Shown here: positions 1 through 6,252 of the stretch, in pieces | Layout: each line of letters opens with the position of its first letter | Position numbering within the stretch: the first letter of the stretch is position 1 | Assembly: GCA_030601615.1 (NCBI GenBank) | Contig: JAUVTH010000087.1 | Location: 1 to 6,252, forward strand | Length of the DNA: 6,252 nucleotides | From: Gemmatimonadota bacterium | Lineage (GTDB): Bacteria; Gemmatimonadota; Gemmatimonadetes; Palauibacterales; Palauibacteraceae | Direction: 5' to 3' | Made by a program: the position numbers and the translations under genes | Notes under the pieces: generated by a model | Seen by the model: the letters and a program-made list of their open reading frames with translations, nothing else | Database searches by the model: none | Told to the model about the DNA's origin: nothing

Positions 1-993
1 GACGATCGTCGATGCCGGGTGAGTAGCATACACGATTTCCGGCGATGGCCGATAACTACCCGAGGACTCGGGCTGGACCTGCCAGCGTCCTTCTTCGTCC
101 AGGCGAGTGCGGTTCCGCAAAACCAGCTCGGGCGGCAGGAGGCGCCACGCAGCCTCCTCGGAATTCGTGAGGTCGTTCCACGTGGTGATGTCGGGCTCGC
201 TCCACGAGAAAGCTACGTGGTCGGGCAGACCGATCCAGTACACGCCGGGATCCGAGCGCTCCCGCCACCGCCGCAACCAGTCCTCGTACCGGGTCCCGTG
301 CAGCCCGGGCGCGTGATCCACGAGATCGCGGGAAGCCACGCATGCCCGGACCTTCGACTCGGCTTCCTCGATCGCTTTCCTCAGATCGGGGTGAGAGTAG
401 AGGTGAGCGAACACGACATCGTTGGACGGATGGCTGGCGAGGAACTCGCGGAAGCGCAGGCCACTGAGGCTGCAATCATCGACCAGCACGATCGGTCCGT
501 CCCGCCTCCGGCGCTCCGGCTGATCGCAGACGCCGACCTGGTCGCGGCGCAGTCCGAGTACGTAGGCCAGCATTCCGAGGACGATCAGCCCGCCCCGCGG
601 CTGCGCGACAAAACAAGCTTCGTCGAGCCACGCGCGGCCGACCCGCTCGACCAACTGATCGGCCAGTTCTCCCACGATCTGCTCGGCGTCCGCGTAGCAG
701 ACGTACCTGAGCCTCAGCAGCGCATCGGGCAGCAAGCCGGCCAGACTCTCGAGTCGCCTCGCATCCTCGACCGTGAATCGCCCGAGTGCGACCAGGCGCT
801 CGGGCGGCTCGGTCCGAGCCACGATCACCGCGTCGGGAATCGACCTCCAGGCCGGACTGGCAGCGAGCGCTCGGGCGAGGGCGGCTGCTCGGTCGATACG
901 GTCAGCAATCAGGCCGTAACCTGGAGCTCGCTCGAGGAGATCCAGGTCGAACGGCAGGATGTAGGCTCCCGGTTGTGGCCCACCCTGTGTCAT
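1..993 (-). CDS. Phosphoribosyltransferase-like protein, 3' end outside window
   Basis: The minus strand is open from a TGA at 1197-1195 to the left edge; 331 codons follow the ATG at 993-991, and no stop is reached. That ATG is the only in-frame ATG before the conserved-looking part, with a weak GGAG 11 nt upstream. I see two type I phosphoribosyltransferase hallmarks: a PRGG segment (residues 132-135) ahead of a hydrophobic helix, and a beta strand plus acidic pair, IVLVDDCSLSG (168-178), matching the PRPP-binding loop in its DD and SGxR parts but with C-S-L where small or aliphatic residues are usual. Residues 1-125 and the Trp-rich stretch 235-290 are unknown to me. There is no signal peptide or membrane segment, so it is probably cytoplasmic. 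The substrate cannot be named. The frame itself is certain from protein-like composition; the family is fairly sure, the exact function unknown. Confidence 0.72.
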   Translation of the reverse strand, partial: MTQGGPQPGAYILPFDLDLLERAPGYGLIADRIDRAAALARALAASPAWRSIPDAVIVARTEPPERLVALGRFTVEDARRLESLAGLLPDALLRLRYVCYADAEQIVGELADQLVERVGRAWLDEACFVAQPRGGLIVLGMLAYVLGLRRDQVGVCDQPERRRRDGPIVLVDDCSLSGLRFREFLASHPSNDVVFAHLYSHPDLRKAIEEAESKVRACVASRDLVDHAPGLHGTRYEDWLRRWRERSDPGVYWIGLPDHVAFSWSEPDITTWNDLTNSEEAAWRLLPPELVLRNRTRLDEEGRWQVQPESSGSYRPSPEIVYATHPASTIV

Positions 994-1082
994 CAGCAGC
1001 GTGTCTCCGTCCCGGAATGAGCTCGGCGGTCTGCGAATCAGCTTGAACGAAGCACCGTTCCCACTCGTGGCGCAACCCTCCC

Positions 1083-1109
1083 GGGGCTCAGCAGGCTGCT
1101 GAAGAACCC
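1083..1109. repeat. 15-bp palindrome with flanking G/C runs, possible transposon-end relic
   Basis: TCAGCAG-G-CTGCTGA at 1088-1102 is a perfect 7+7 inverted repeat around one base. It is flanked by GGGG on the left and CCC on the right. It lies in the presumed untranslated leader of the phosphoribosyltransferase-like gene and would fold into a hairpin in that transcript. From memory, sequence of the type TTCTTCAGCAGCCTGCTGA resembles the ends of several insertion-sequence families, so this may be a relic terminus. No transposase, second end or target duplication is visible here. There is no T-run after it, so it is not a standard terminator. Confidence 0.35.
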
Positions 1110-1200
1110 TGATCGACAAGGAGCGAGGAAGCGCTGCGGCGCCGCGAAAAGATAACAGCGGATGAGGTGTCCAGCTGCGTTTACAGCATACGTGTCATTA

Positions 1201-1229
1201 ACTATAAGAGAACACTGTATTTGTTGCAA
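1201..1229 (-). promoter_or_regulatory. Sigma70-type promoter for the phosphoribosyltransferase-like gene
   Basis: Reading leftward, TTGCAA (1229-1224, 4 of 6 to the -35 consensus) is followed after exactly 17 bp by TATAGT (1206-1201, 5 of 6 to the -10 consensus), in AT-rich sequence that contrasts with the surrounding GC-rich DNA. Transcription would start near 1194 and leave a leader of about 200 nt before the ATG at 993. Spacing and position are good; no experiment backs it. Confidence 0.5.
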
Positions 1230-1242
1230 AAATGAACGATGT

Positions 1243-1271
1243 TTGACAGGTATGGATATTGCATCTATTGA
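1243..1271 (+). promoter_or_regulatory. Candidate glnA promoter: sigma54-like site overlapping a sigma70-like -35
   Basis: At 1248-1263 the sequence fits the sigma54 consensus TGGCACG-N4-TTGCW at 9 of 12 defined positions, with the key GG (1249-1250) and GC (1261-1262) at the required 10-bp separation and a full TTGCA. In the same place TTGACA (1243-1248) is a perfect sigma70 -35 box, but 17 bp on the -10 candidate TATTGA (1266-1271) is poor. Either would give a glnA leader of about 80 nt. Sigma54 control of glnA is well known in proteobacteria; I see no clear NtrC binding site upstream, so the choice stays open. Confidence 0.35.
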
Positions 1272-1318
1272 TACCTTGACGTATGGATGGAAACTCTCCA
1301 GACTGGTGGCTGGAAGAA

Positions 1319-1344
1319 TCGTCTGAGTCGAGACGAGAACTCGA
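1319..1344 (+). promoter_or_regulatory. Two mutually exclusive small hairpins in the glnA leader
   Basis: TCGTCT (1319-1324) pairs with AGACGA (1331-1336) around a 6-nt loop. The alternative TCGAG (1328-1332) pairs with CTCGA (1340-1344), ending two bases before the ribosome binding site at 1347. The two cannot form together. The stems are only 5-6 bp, so this may be chance; it does not match the glutamine riboswitch core. Confidence 0.2.
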
Positions 1345-1346
1345 AC

Positions 1347-1351
1347 GGAGG
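1347..1351 (+). promoter_or_regulatory. Ribosome binding site of glnA
   Basis: GGAGG stands 5 nt before the ATG at 1357. It fixes the start there rather than at the internal ATG at 1372 or at the point where shorter homologues begin, so the N-terminal extension of the glutamine synthetase is probably translated. Confidence 0.8.
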
Positions 1352-1356
1352 AACGC

Positions 1357-2766
1357 ATGACACCAGACAAGATGTTCGGTGCGCCGTCCCAGCACGAGGA
1401 AGCCGCACTCTTCGCGACATACGGCAGGCAGCTGGGTCCCGCGCCGGATCCGGAGGGAATCCTCGAGTTGGCCCGGGCGCTGAATGTCCGGTTTCTGCGC
1501 TTGACGTTCACCGACATTCTCGGACACACGAAGAACGTCGAGGTACCGGCGAGTCAGTTCCGGAAGGCCCTCGACGGTGAGATCCTGTTCGACGGCTCTT
1601 CCATCAAGGGCTTCGTCCGTATCGAGGAGAGCGACATGCTCCTCAAGCCGGACCTCCATACGTTCCGGGTATTCCCCTGGGGCAACCCCGAGGCCCGCGT
1701 CGCTCGCCTGATCTGCGACGTCCACAACGCGGATGGCTCACCATTCGAAGGTGACCCCCGGTTGTGTCTCAAGCGCATCGCCACGAAGGCCGCCGAGCTC
1801 GGCTACGTGATGAACGCGGGCGTGGAGGCCGAGTTTTTCCTGTTCCAGCGGGACGAGACGGGCAGAGCGACCACCGTGACACACGACTCCGCCGGTTACT
1901 TCGACCTCACCCCTGTGGACCTCGGAGAGAAGGCCCGCCGGATGATCGTGAACGATCTCGAGGCAATGGGTTTCGAGGTCGAGGCGGCGCACCACGAGGT
2001 GGCGCCCGGCCAGCCCGAGATCGACTTCAAATACGCCGACGTCATCAGGACCGCCGACGACCTGACCACATTCCGGTTCATCGTGCGCAACGCAGCGCTC
2101 GCGCATAACCTGCACGCCACGTTCATGCCGAAGCCGATCTTCGGGCAGAACGGATCGGGGATGCACACGCACCAGTCCCTGTTCAAGGACGGTGAGAACA
2201 TTTTCTACGACGCCGAGGCCGAGTATCAGATCTCGGACGCCATGCGCCACTACATCGGAGGCCTCAAGGCACACGCGAAGGCCCTGGCGGCGATCACGAA
2301 TCCGCTCGTGAACAGCTACAAGCGCCTCGTGCCGGGCTACGAAGCACCGGTGGATATCGCCTGGTCACAGCGCAACCGGTCGCCGATGATCAGAGTGCCC
2401 GATCGCCGCGGCGTCGGTACTCGAGTCGAGTTCCGGATGCCGGATCCGGCCTGCAATCCGTATCTCGCCCTGGCAGTGCAGCTTGCCGCGGGTCTGGCCG
2501 GGTTGGAGCAGCGGATCGATCCGGGCCCGCCGATCGACACGAACGTGTGGGAACTGAGCAAGGAGGAGCGCTCCCGCTACCAGATGGAGAGCCTCCCGGC
2601 GAATCTCGGCGAGGCCATCGTGGAGATGGAAAAGGACGACCTGATCCGCGAGACCCTGGGCGAGCACCTGTTCGGCAACTACGTGCACGCCAAGAAGCAG
2701 GAGTGGGCGGAGTACATCGCTCAGGTCACCCGGTGGGAGCTCGACCGGTATCTGACGACGTACTGA
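1357..2766 (+). CDS. glnA: Glutamine synthetase, type I-alpha
   Basis: ATP-dependent ligation of ammonium to glutamate giving glutamine, in a cytoplasmic dodecamer. The 469 residues compare with about 444 for the Bacillus subtilis enzyme; the excess is an N-terminal extension of about 26 residues before DPEGILELA. The beta-grasp domain carries LTFTDILG (49-56) and FDGSSIKGF (78-86, with the Asp loop at 79). Catalytic-domain landmarks are EAEFFLF (157-163; metal ligands E157, E159), HHEVAPGQPEIDF (212-224; E214, E221), NGSGMH (265-270; H270), the ammonium-site flap VPGYEAP (325-331; E329), NRSP (340-343) and RVEFR (356-360; E358). The adenylylation segment around Tyr-397 of the enteric enzyme is absent, and R88 corresponds to the Bacillus Arg-62 needed for glutamine feedback inhibition. 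Control is therefore probably direct feedback rather than GlnE adenylylation. The gene is monocistronic here and converges on the glutamate dehydrogenase gene. Confidence 0.97.
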   Translation: MTPDKMFGAPSQHEEAALFATYGRQLGPAPDPEGILELARALNVRFLRLTFTDILGHTKNVEVPASQFRKALDGEILFDGSSIKGFVRIEESDMLLKPDLHTFRVFPWGNPEARVARLICDVHNADGSPFEGDPRLCLKRIATKAAELGYVMNAGVEAEFFLFQRDETGRATTVTHDSAGYFDLTPVDLGEKARRMIVNDLEAMGFEVEAAHHEVAPGQPEIDFKYADVIRTADDLTTFRFIVRNAALAHNLHATFMPKPIFGQNGSGMHTHQSLFKDGENIFYDAEAEYQISDAMRHYIGGLKAHAKALAAITNPLVNSYKRLVPGYEAPVDIAWSQRNRSPMIRVPDRRGVGTRVEFRMPDPACNPYLALAVQLAAGLAGLEQRIDPGPPIDTNVWELSKEERSRYQMESLPANLGEAIVEMEKDDLIRETLGEHLFGNYVHAKKQEWAEYIAQVTRWELDRYLTTY

Positions 2767-2779
2767 GTACCTGCTCCGG

Positions 2780-5700
2780 CTACGAGCCTGTCGCCCACCC
2801 TTTGCACTGATCGGATATGGCCTGGACCGCCACCATGAGGGCGGCCAGGCTCGGGCTGTCGGCCGACTTCAGCTCACCGATCAGCTCACGAATCCGGGTC
2901 AGGCCATCGGTGCAATGATCGCGGAAACCGGTCAGCGTCTCCGGCATGTCACCCGGGGACTCTCCCCCGGCGATCAGACGCTGCACGATCGTCCGCCGGG
3001 CCGCCTCCAGCTCGAGAGCAAGTCGTCTCGCTGCCTGCTGCTCCCACAGGTCCGCGCCCGGCAGATCCGCGAGACGGTCCTGCAACCACGGAAAGTCGAT
3101 GTCCGACGCGAGTCCGAAGTAGACCTCGCCCACAGATCGGGCATCGATTCCAGCCCTCCGCGACAGGCTGGCGACCGGAAGCATCCCGTCCAGGAACTCG
3201 AGGCATACGAGGCTCCACGCCACATCCCGATCCATGCCGTCCGCCATCCCGATCGCGAGACGGTCGCCGACCTGGCTCCGCTTGGGCGCCGGCAGAAGGT
3301 CCGCCAGTACTGCCCGGATCTCGGCAACCGGCTCTCCATACCGCGTGATCAGGTCACCGATCGGCATCTCGAGATCTGCGTTTGCGAGGAGCCAGCGAGT
3401 GGATATGGCGAGCGACTCGCTGACCTCGAGCAACCACTGCGCCTGGACTCCCGCCGTGACCGAATGGTCGAGCGCCTGGAGTCCCGCGATGAGGTCCTCC
3501 GCCTCGGCGACCCTGTACACGACATACCACGCCTTTGCCACTTCGGCGGCCGTGCGGTGCGTCTCACGGACAAGCTGCAGCAGACCGGCGCCGCCCATGG
3601 TATCGATCAGGCGGTTCGTGAGCTCCGTGGCAGCGATGTTGATTCGCAGCCGGTGTGCCGACAGCGCCGCTTCGCCGGCCCGCTCCAGGACGGCCGACGG
3701 GAAGTATCTGCGCACCAGGTCGAGCAACGCCGGGTCTTCCAGCACCGTGGATTCCGCCAGGCGGCGCTTGAGATGCATCTTCCCGTAGGCAAGGAGAACC
3801 GATAGCTCAGGACGCGTGAGCGGGGACCGGTTGTTATCCAGTCGCTCCGCCAGGTCCTCGCTCGTCGGAAGATATTCCAGCGTCCGATCCAGGAAGCCAT
3901 CCCGCTCCAGCGACTGCAGGGCGTCACTGAAAACCGCCGGGTTACGTCTCGACCGGTGCTCGTCCAGGCTGACGGAAAGACTCTGCGTGTAGCTGTTCCG
4001 CAGAACGGCTCGTGCGACATCATCGGTCACGGAGGCCAGCAGGTCGTCCCGCTCGGCCGATGACATGTCTCCTGCCGCCACCGTATGCCCCAGCAGGATC
4101 TTGAGGTTCACTTCGTGATCCGACGTGTCCACCCCGGCCGAGTTATCGAGCGCATCCGTGTTCAACCGACCCCCGCGCGCGGCGTACTCGATGCGTCCCC
4201 GCTGGGTCAGCCCCAGGTTTCCGCCTTCGCCGACGACCCGGGCCAACAGGTCGGCCGCTTCGATACGCACCGGGTCGTTACCCGGATCCGAGACCTCGGC
4301 ATCCGTTTCCGTGGAACCGCGCACGTACGTTCCGATACCGCCGTTCCACCACAGCTCGACGGGAGCAGCCAGGATCGCCTTCACGAGAGCCTCGCCGTTC
4401 AGGGCCTGGTCCTCGATCCCGAGCACTTCCCGGGCCCCGTCCGACAGCTCGATCCTCTTGTCTCCGCGGCCCCAGACTCCGCCCCCGTCACTGATGAGCG
4501 CCGCGTCATAGTCCGTCCACGCGGACCCGGACAGGTCGAACAGCCGCTTGCGCTCTCTCCAGCTGACTTCGGGATCCGGGTCGGGATCGATGAAAATGTG
4601 CCGGTGGTCAAACGCCGCGAGCAGGCGCGCGTGCCGACTGAGCAGCATCCCGTTCCCGAACACATCTCCGCTCATGTCGCCAATTCCGACGGCTGTAAAA
4701 TCCTCTTCCTGGATGTCCTTTCCCATCTCGCGGAAGTGCCTCTTCACGCATTCCCAGGCGCCGCGTGCCGTGATTCCCATCGCCTTGTGGTCGTAGCCCT
4801 TGGAGCCACCGGAAGCGAAGGCATCGTCGAGCCAGAATCCATACTCCGCAGCGAGACCGTTAGCCGTGTCCGAGAGCGTCGCAGTTCCCTTGTCGGCGGC
4901 GACGACCAGATACGGATCCTCGCCATCCCGGATCACGGTGTCGGGAGGATGAACGACCTGTCCTTCTACGACGTTGTCCGTGAGGTCGAGCAACCCGCCC
5001 ACGAAATCGAGGTAACTGGTGATCCCCGCTTCCCGCATGAGGGACCGCTCGGCGGGTGGACGACTCACGACGAAGGCCCCCTTCGCGCCCTCGGGAACGA
5101 TCACGGCGTTCTTGACGTGCTGGGTCTTCACGAGACCCAGCACCTCGACGCGGAAGTCCTCGAGCCGATCGCTCCATCTGAGCCCGCCGCGCGCCACGTC
5201 GCCCATTCTGAGATGCGCCCCCTCCGTTCGCGCGCTACTCACCCAGATCTCGTGGCGCGGCCGCGGGTCCGGCATCGCTTCGATCCGCGCGCAGTCGAAT
5301 TTGAGAGCGACGGCTGCCTCCGGGTGCTCTCGCAGCCGAGCCTGGAAGTAGTTGGTTCGCACCGTGGAGTCGACCAGGTTCAGGAGTCGCCTGAGGGTAC
5401 GGTCGTCCTCGATTCCCTCCACGGTCTTCAGGGTGTCGTGAAACGCGTCGCGCAGGGCGATGACGGCCAGGTCCCGGTCGCCTTCCAGTGTCGGATCGAA
5501 CTGGGTCGCGAAGATCTCCCACAGCAGGCGGGCCGCTCGTGGATACGCGATGACGGGGCGGCGAAGTCCCATGCGGCTCGTGACGGCGCCGATGCGGAAG
5601 GCATAGGCCCCGTACGCTTTGAGCAAAGCCACCTGCCTCCACGTGAGGCCGGCGGCCAGGATCAGTCGATTGATGTGCAGGTTCTCTGCCCACCCTGCCT

Positions 5701-6252
5701 GCGCGGCCCGCAGGGCTTCTTCCACCCTGGGCTCCACTGAAGCGCGATCGACTTGCCACTCGGCGGGCACGTCGACCAGAAAGCCGTGAATCGCGAACGG
5801 CGACGGGTCATCTTCGAGGGTCAACGCATGCGCCTCTGCCCTGACCACCCGGAATCCGAAGTTCTCCAGCACCGGCATGACGTCGCTCAGGTCGTGACTC
5901 TCCCCGCGATCGAAGGCCGTCAGCCAGTATCGGTTTTCTACCGGCGGGTCGAGATCCACGAGCGTGACGCGGCTGCGTCCTTCCGAGCGAACCTGCTCGA
6001 GGATCAGGATGTCGCGGACCGCGGTCGCGACCGCAGTCGTGGCCATGTACTGCGGAGAGAATGCGGAGCCGTAACGCCGAATCAGGGCCAGGCCCCTGGC
6101 GCGCCCGATCTCCACCTCGAGCGCCTCCCGAACCTTCTCTTCCCAGCTTCGGATGGCGCCGCGGACGTGGGTCCGGAGCTCCACCAGGTCCACGGCTGCC
6201 ACAGCCTCCGGCTCGGCCGCAACGTGGAAGTGGAGCCGAGCCTGTCCACCTT
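2780..6252 (-). CDS. gdhB: Large NAD-specific glutamate dehydrogenase, N-terminal part outside window
   Basis: Oxidative deamination of glutamate to 2-oxoglutarate and ammonium with NAD+, mainly catabolic in this family. The frame is open through the right edge: 16 more sense codons (GGQARLHFHVAAEPEA) precede the GTG at 6202, so that GTG is internal. The window holds 1156 codons ending at TAG 2782-2780. The family runs to about 1600 residues, so some 450 are missing. Counting from the first whole codon at 6250: an ACT-like regulatory module (about 95-160), then the catalytic core with GGLRWSDRxEDFR (355-367), KTQHVKNAVIVPEGAKG (375-391; lysines 375, 380, 390), ADKGTA (452-457), SGGSKGYDHKAMGITARGA (480-498) and the dinucleotide-binding loop GIGDMSGDVFGNG (522-534). 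A long helical C-terminal domain follows (about 780-1156). No frameshift or missing motif is seen. Symbols differ between species (gdhB, gdhZ, gdh2). Confidence 0.95.
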   Translation of the reverse strand, partial: GGQARLHFHVAAEPEAVAAVDLVELRTHVRGAIRSWEEKVREALEVEIGRARGLALIRRYGSAFSPQYMATTAVATAVRDILILEQVRSEGRSRVTLVDLDPPVENRYWLTAFDRGESHDLSDVMPVLENFGFRVVRAEAHALTLEDDPSPFAIHGFLVDVPAEWQVDRASVEPRVEEALRAAQAGWAENLHINRLILAAGLTWRQVALLKAYGAYAFRIGAVTSRMGLRRPVIAYPRAARLLWEIFATQFDPTLEGDRDLAVIALRDAFHDTLKTVEGIEDDRTLRRLLNLVDSTVRTNYFQARLREHPEAAVALKFDCARIEAMPDPRPRHEIWVSSARTEGAHLRMGDVARGGLRWSDRLEDFRVEVLGLVKTQHVKNAVIVPEGAKGAFVVSRPPAERSLMREAGITSYLDFVGGLLDLTDNVVEGQVVHPPDTVIRDGEDPYLVVAADKGTATLSDTANGLAAEYGFWLDDAFASGGSKGYDHKAMGITARGAWECVKRHFREMGKDIQEEDFTAVGIGDMSGDVFGNGMLLSRHARLLAAFDHRHIFIDPDPDPEVSWRERKRLFDLSGSAWTDYDAALISDGGGVWGRGDKRIELSDGAREVLGIEDQALNGEALVKAILAAPVELWWNGGIGTYVRGSTETDAEVSDPGNDPVRIEAADLLARVVGEGGNLGLTQRGRIEYAARGGRLNTDALDNSAGVDTSDHEVNLKILLGHTVAAGDMSSAERDDLLASVTDDVARAVLRNSYTQSLSVSLDEHRSRRNPAVFSDALQSLERDGFLDRTLEYLPTSEDLAERLDNNRSPLTRPELSVLLAYGKMHLKRRLAESTVLEDPALLDLVRRYFPSAVLERAGEAALSAHRLRINIAATELTNRLIDTMGGAGLLQLVRETHRTAAEVAKAWYVVYRVAEAEDLIAGLQALDHSVTAGVQAQWLLEVSESLAISTRWLLANADLEMPIGDLITRYGEPVAEIRAVLADLLPAPKRSQVGDRLAIGMADGMDRDVAWSLVCLEFLDGMLPVASLSRRAGIDARSVGEVYFGLASDIDFPWLQDRLADLPGADLWEQQAARRLALELEAARRTIVQRLIAGGESPGDMPETLTGFRDHCTDGLTRIRELIGELKSADSPSLAALMVAVQAISDQCKGWATGS
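2820..2850 (+). terminator. Strong hairpin just past glnA, inside the gdh coding end
   Basis: GCCTGG (2820-2825) and CCGCC (2827-2831) pair with GGCGG (2840-2844) and CCAGGC (2845-2850): 11 base pairs, one bulged A at 2826 and an 8-nt loop. It begins 54 nt after the glnA stop and is the only strong hairpin I noticed near that end; the 13-bp gap between the genes has none. No U-run follows on either strand, so it is at best a U-less terminator or RNA 3'-end stabiliser for glnA. It could equally be chance in GC-rich coding sequence. Confidence 0.3.

Larger units (their letters stand above)
1187..1286. promoter_or_regulatory. Three copies of a TGACA-N-GTATG-like motif, candidate operators
   Basis: Copy A is on the minus strand at 1197-1187 (TGACACGTATG), copy B on the plus strand at 1244-1254 (TGACAGGTATG) and copy C on the plus strand at 1277-1286 (TGACGTATGG, two bases shorter inside). 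A sits at the expected transcription start of the left gene, and B overlaps the candidate glnA promoter elements. B and C also share GTATGGAT with 31 bp spacing, about three helical turns. The arrangement would suit one regulator acting on both divergent genes. This is inference from repetition and position; the binding protein is unknown. Confidence 0.35.

Noticed and set aside
19..1020. A 333-codon open frame on the plus strand
   Set aside because: It is codon-aligned antisense to the minus-strand phosphoribosyltransferase-like frame, which has the coherent motifs. The plus-strand product is rich in Arg, Gln and Pro without any domain, as expected of a GC-rich shadow.
1136..1145. GCGGCGCCGC palindrome as a terminator
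   Set aside because: It is a 10-bp loopless palindrome with no T-run; common by chance in GC-rich DNA.
1274..1356. Glutamine riboswitch (glnA RNA) ahead of glnA
   Set aside because: GGAACGC occurs near the start codon, but the partner CGTTC strand and the GACGGAAGTAGG-like E-loop core are absent on the plus strand, and the sequence is fully explained by the ribosome binding site.
1283..1580. Leader peptide or gene beginning at the ATG at 1287
   Set aside because: There is no ribosome binding site, and the frame simply runs out of frame through glnA.
1038..1725. Minus-strand open frames crossing the control region and the start of glnA
   Set aside because: They are shadows of glnA that run on through AT-rich promoter sequence; no motif or ribosome binding site supports them.
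4085..5740. A 551-codon open frame on the plus strand
   Set aside because: It is exactly antisense and codon-aligned to the catalytic core of the glutamate dehydrogenase, with no recognisable motif or ribosome binding site; a high-GC artefact. The same holds for 2915-3805.
6200..6202. GTG as start of the glutamate dehydrogenase
   Set aside because: The frame continues with family-like sequence (ARLHFHV) to the right edge, and the family has several hundred more N-terminal residues.

Overview
The window comes from a GC-rich bacterial chromosome (roughly 60-65% G+C by eye) and holds three real genes around nitrogen metabolism. Only the middle gene is complete. A high-GC phylum with an alpha-type glutamine synthetase and the large NAD-glutamate dehydrogenase is indicated. 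Gemmatimonadota or a similar soil/sediment lineage is my guess, held with low confidence; the sequence itself does not settle it.

Layout. (1) Positions 1-993, minus strand: the first 331 codons of a phosphoribosyltransferase-like protein whose 3' end lies beyond the left edge. It has no stop in the window, and the long open frames on the plus strand across it are antisense shadows. (2) Positions 994-1356: a 363-bp divergent control region. Its core (about 1150-1295) is strikingly AT-rich for this genome. It carries a good sigma70-type promoter reading left, sigma54-like and sigma70-like promoter candidates reading right, three copies of a TGACA-N-GTATG-like sequence placed around those promoters, and a 15-bp palindrome in the leader of the left gene. 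(3) Positions 1357-2766, plus strand: glnA, a complete type I-alpha glutamine synthetase with a 26-residue N-terminal extension. (4) Positions 2780-6252, minus strand: the C-terminal 1156 codons of the large (about 180 kDa class) NAD-specific glutamate dehydrogenase. The reading frame runs off the right edge, so the GTG at 6202 is not its start.

How the genes fit together. glnA makes glutamine from glutamate and ammonium, while the large NAD-GDH normally breaks glutamate down to 2-oxoglutarate and ammonium. They face each other tail to tail with only 13 bp between the stop codons, so the assimilating and dissimilating enzymes share a 3' junction. The divergent gene on the left is not an obvious nitrogen gene. 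Its PRPP-loop-like motif is clear but atypical, and the last residues visible could be the start of a further domain. No CRISPR array, tRNA, rRNA or complete mobile element is visible.
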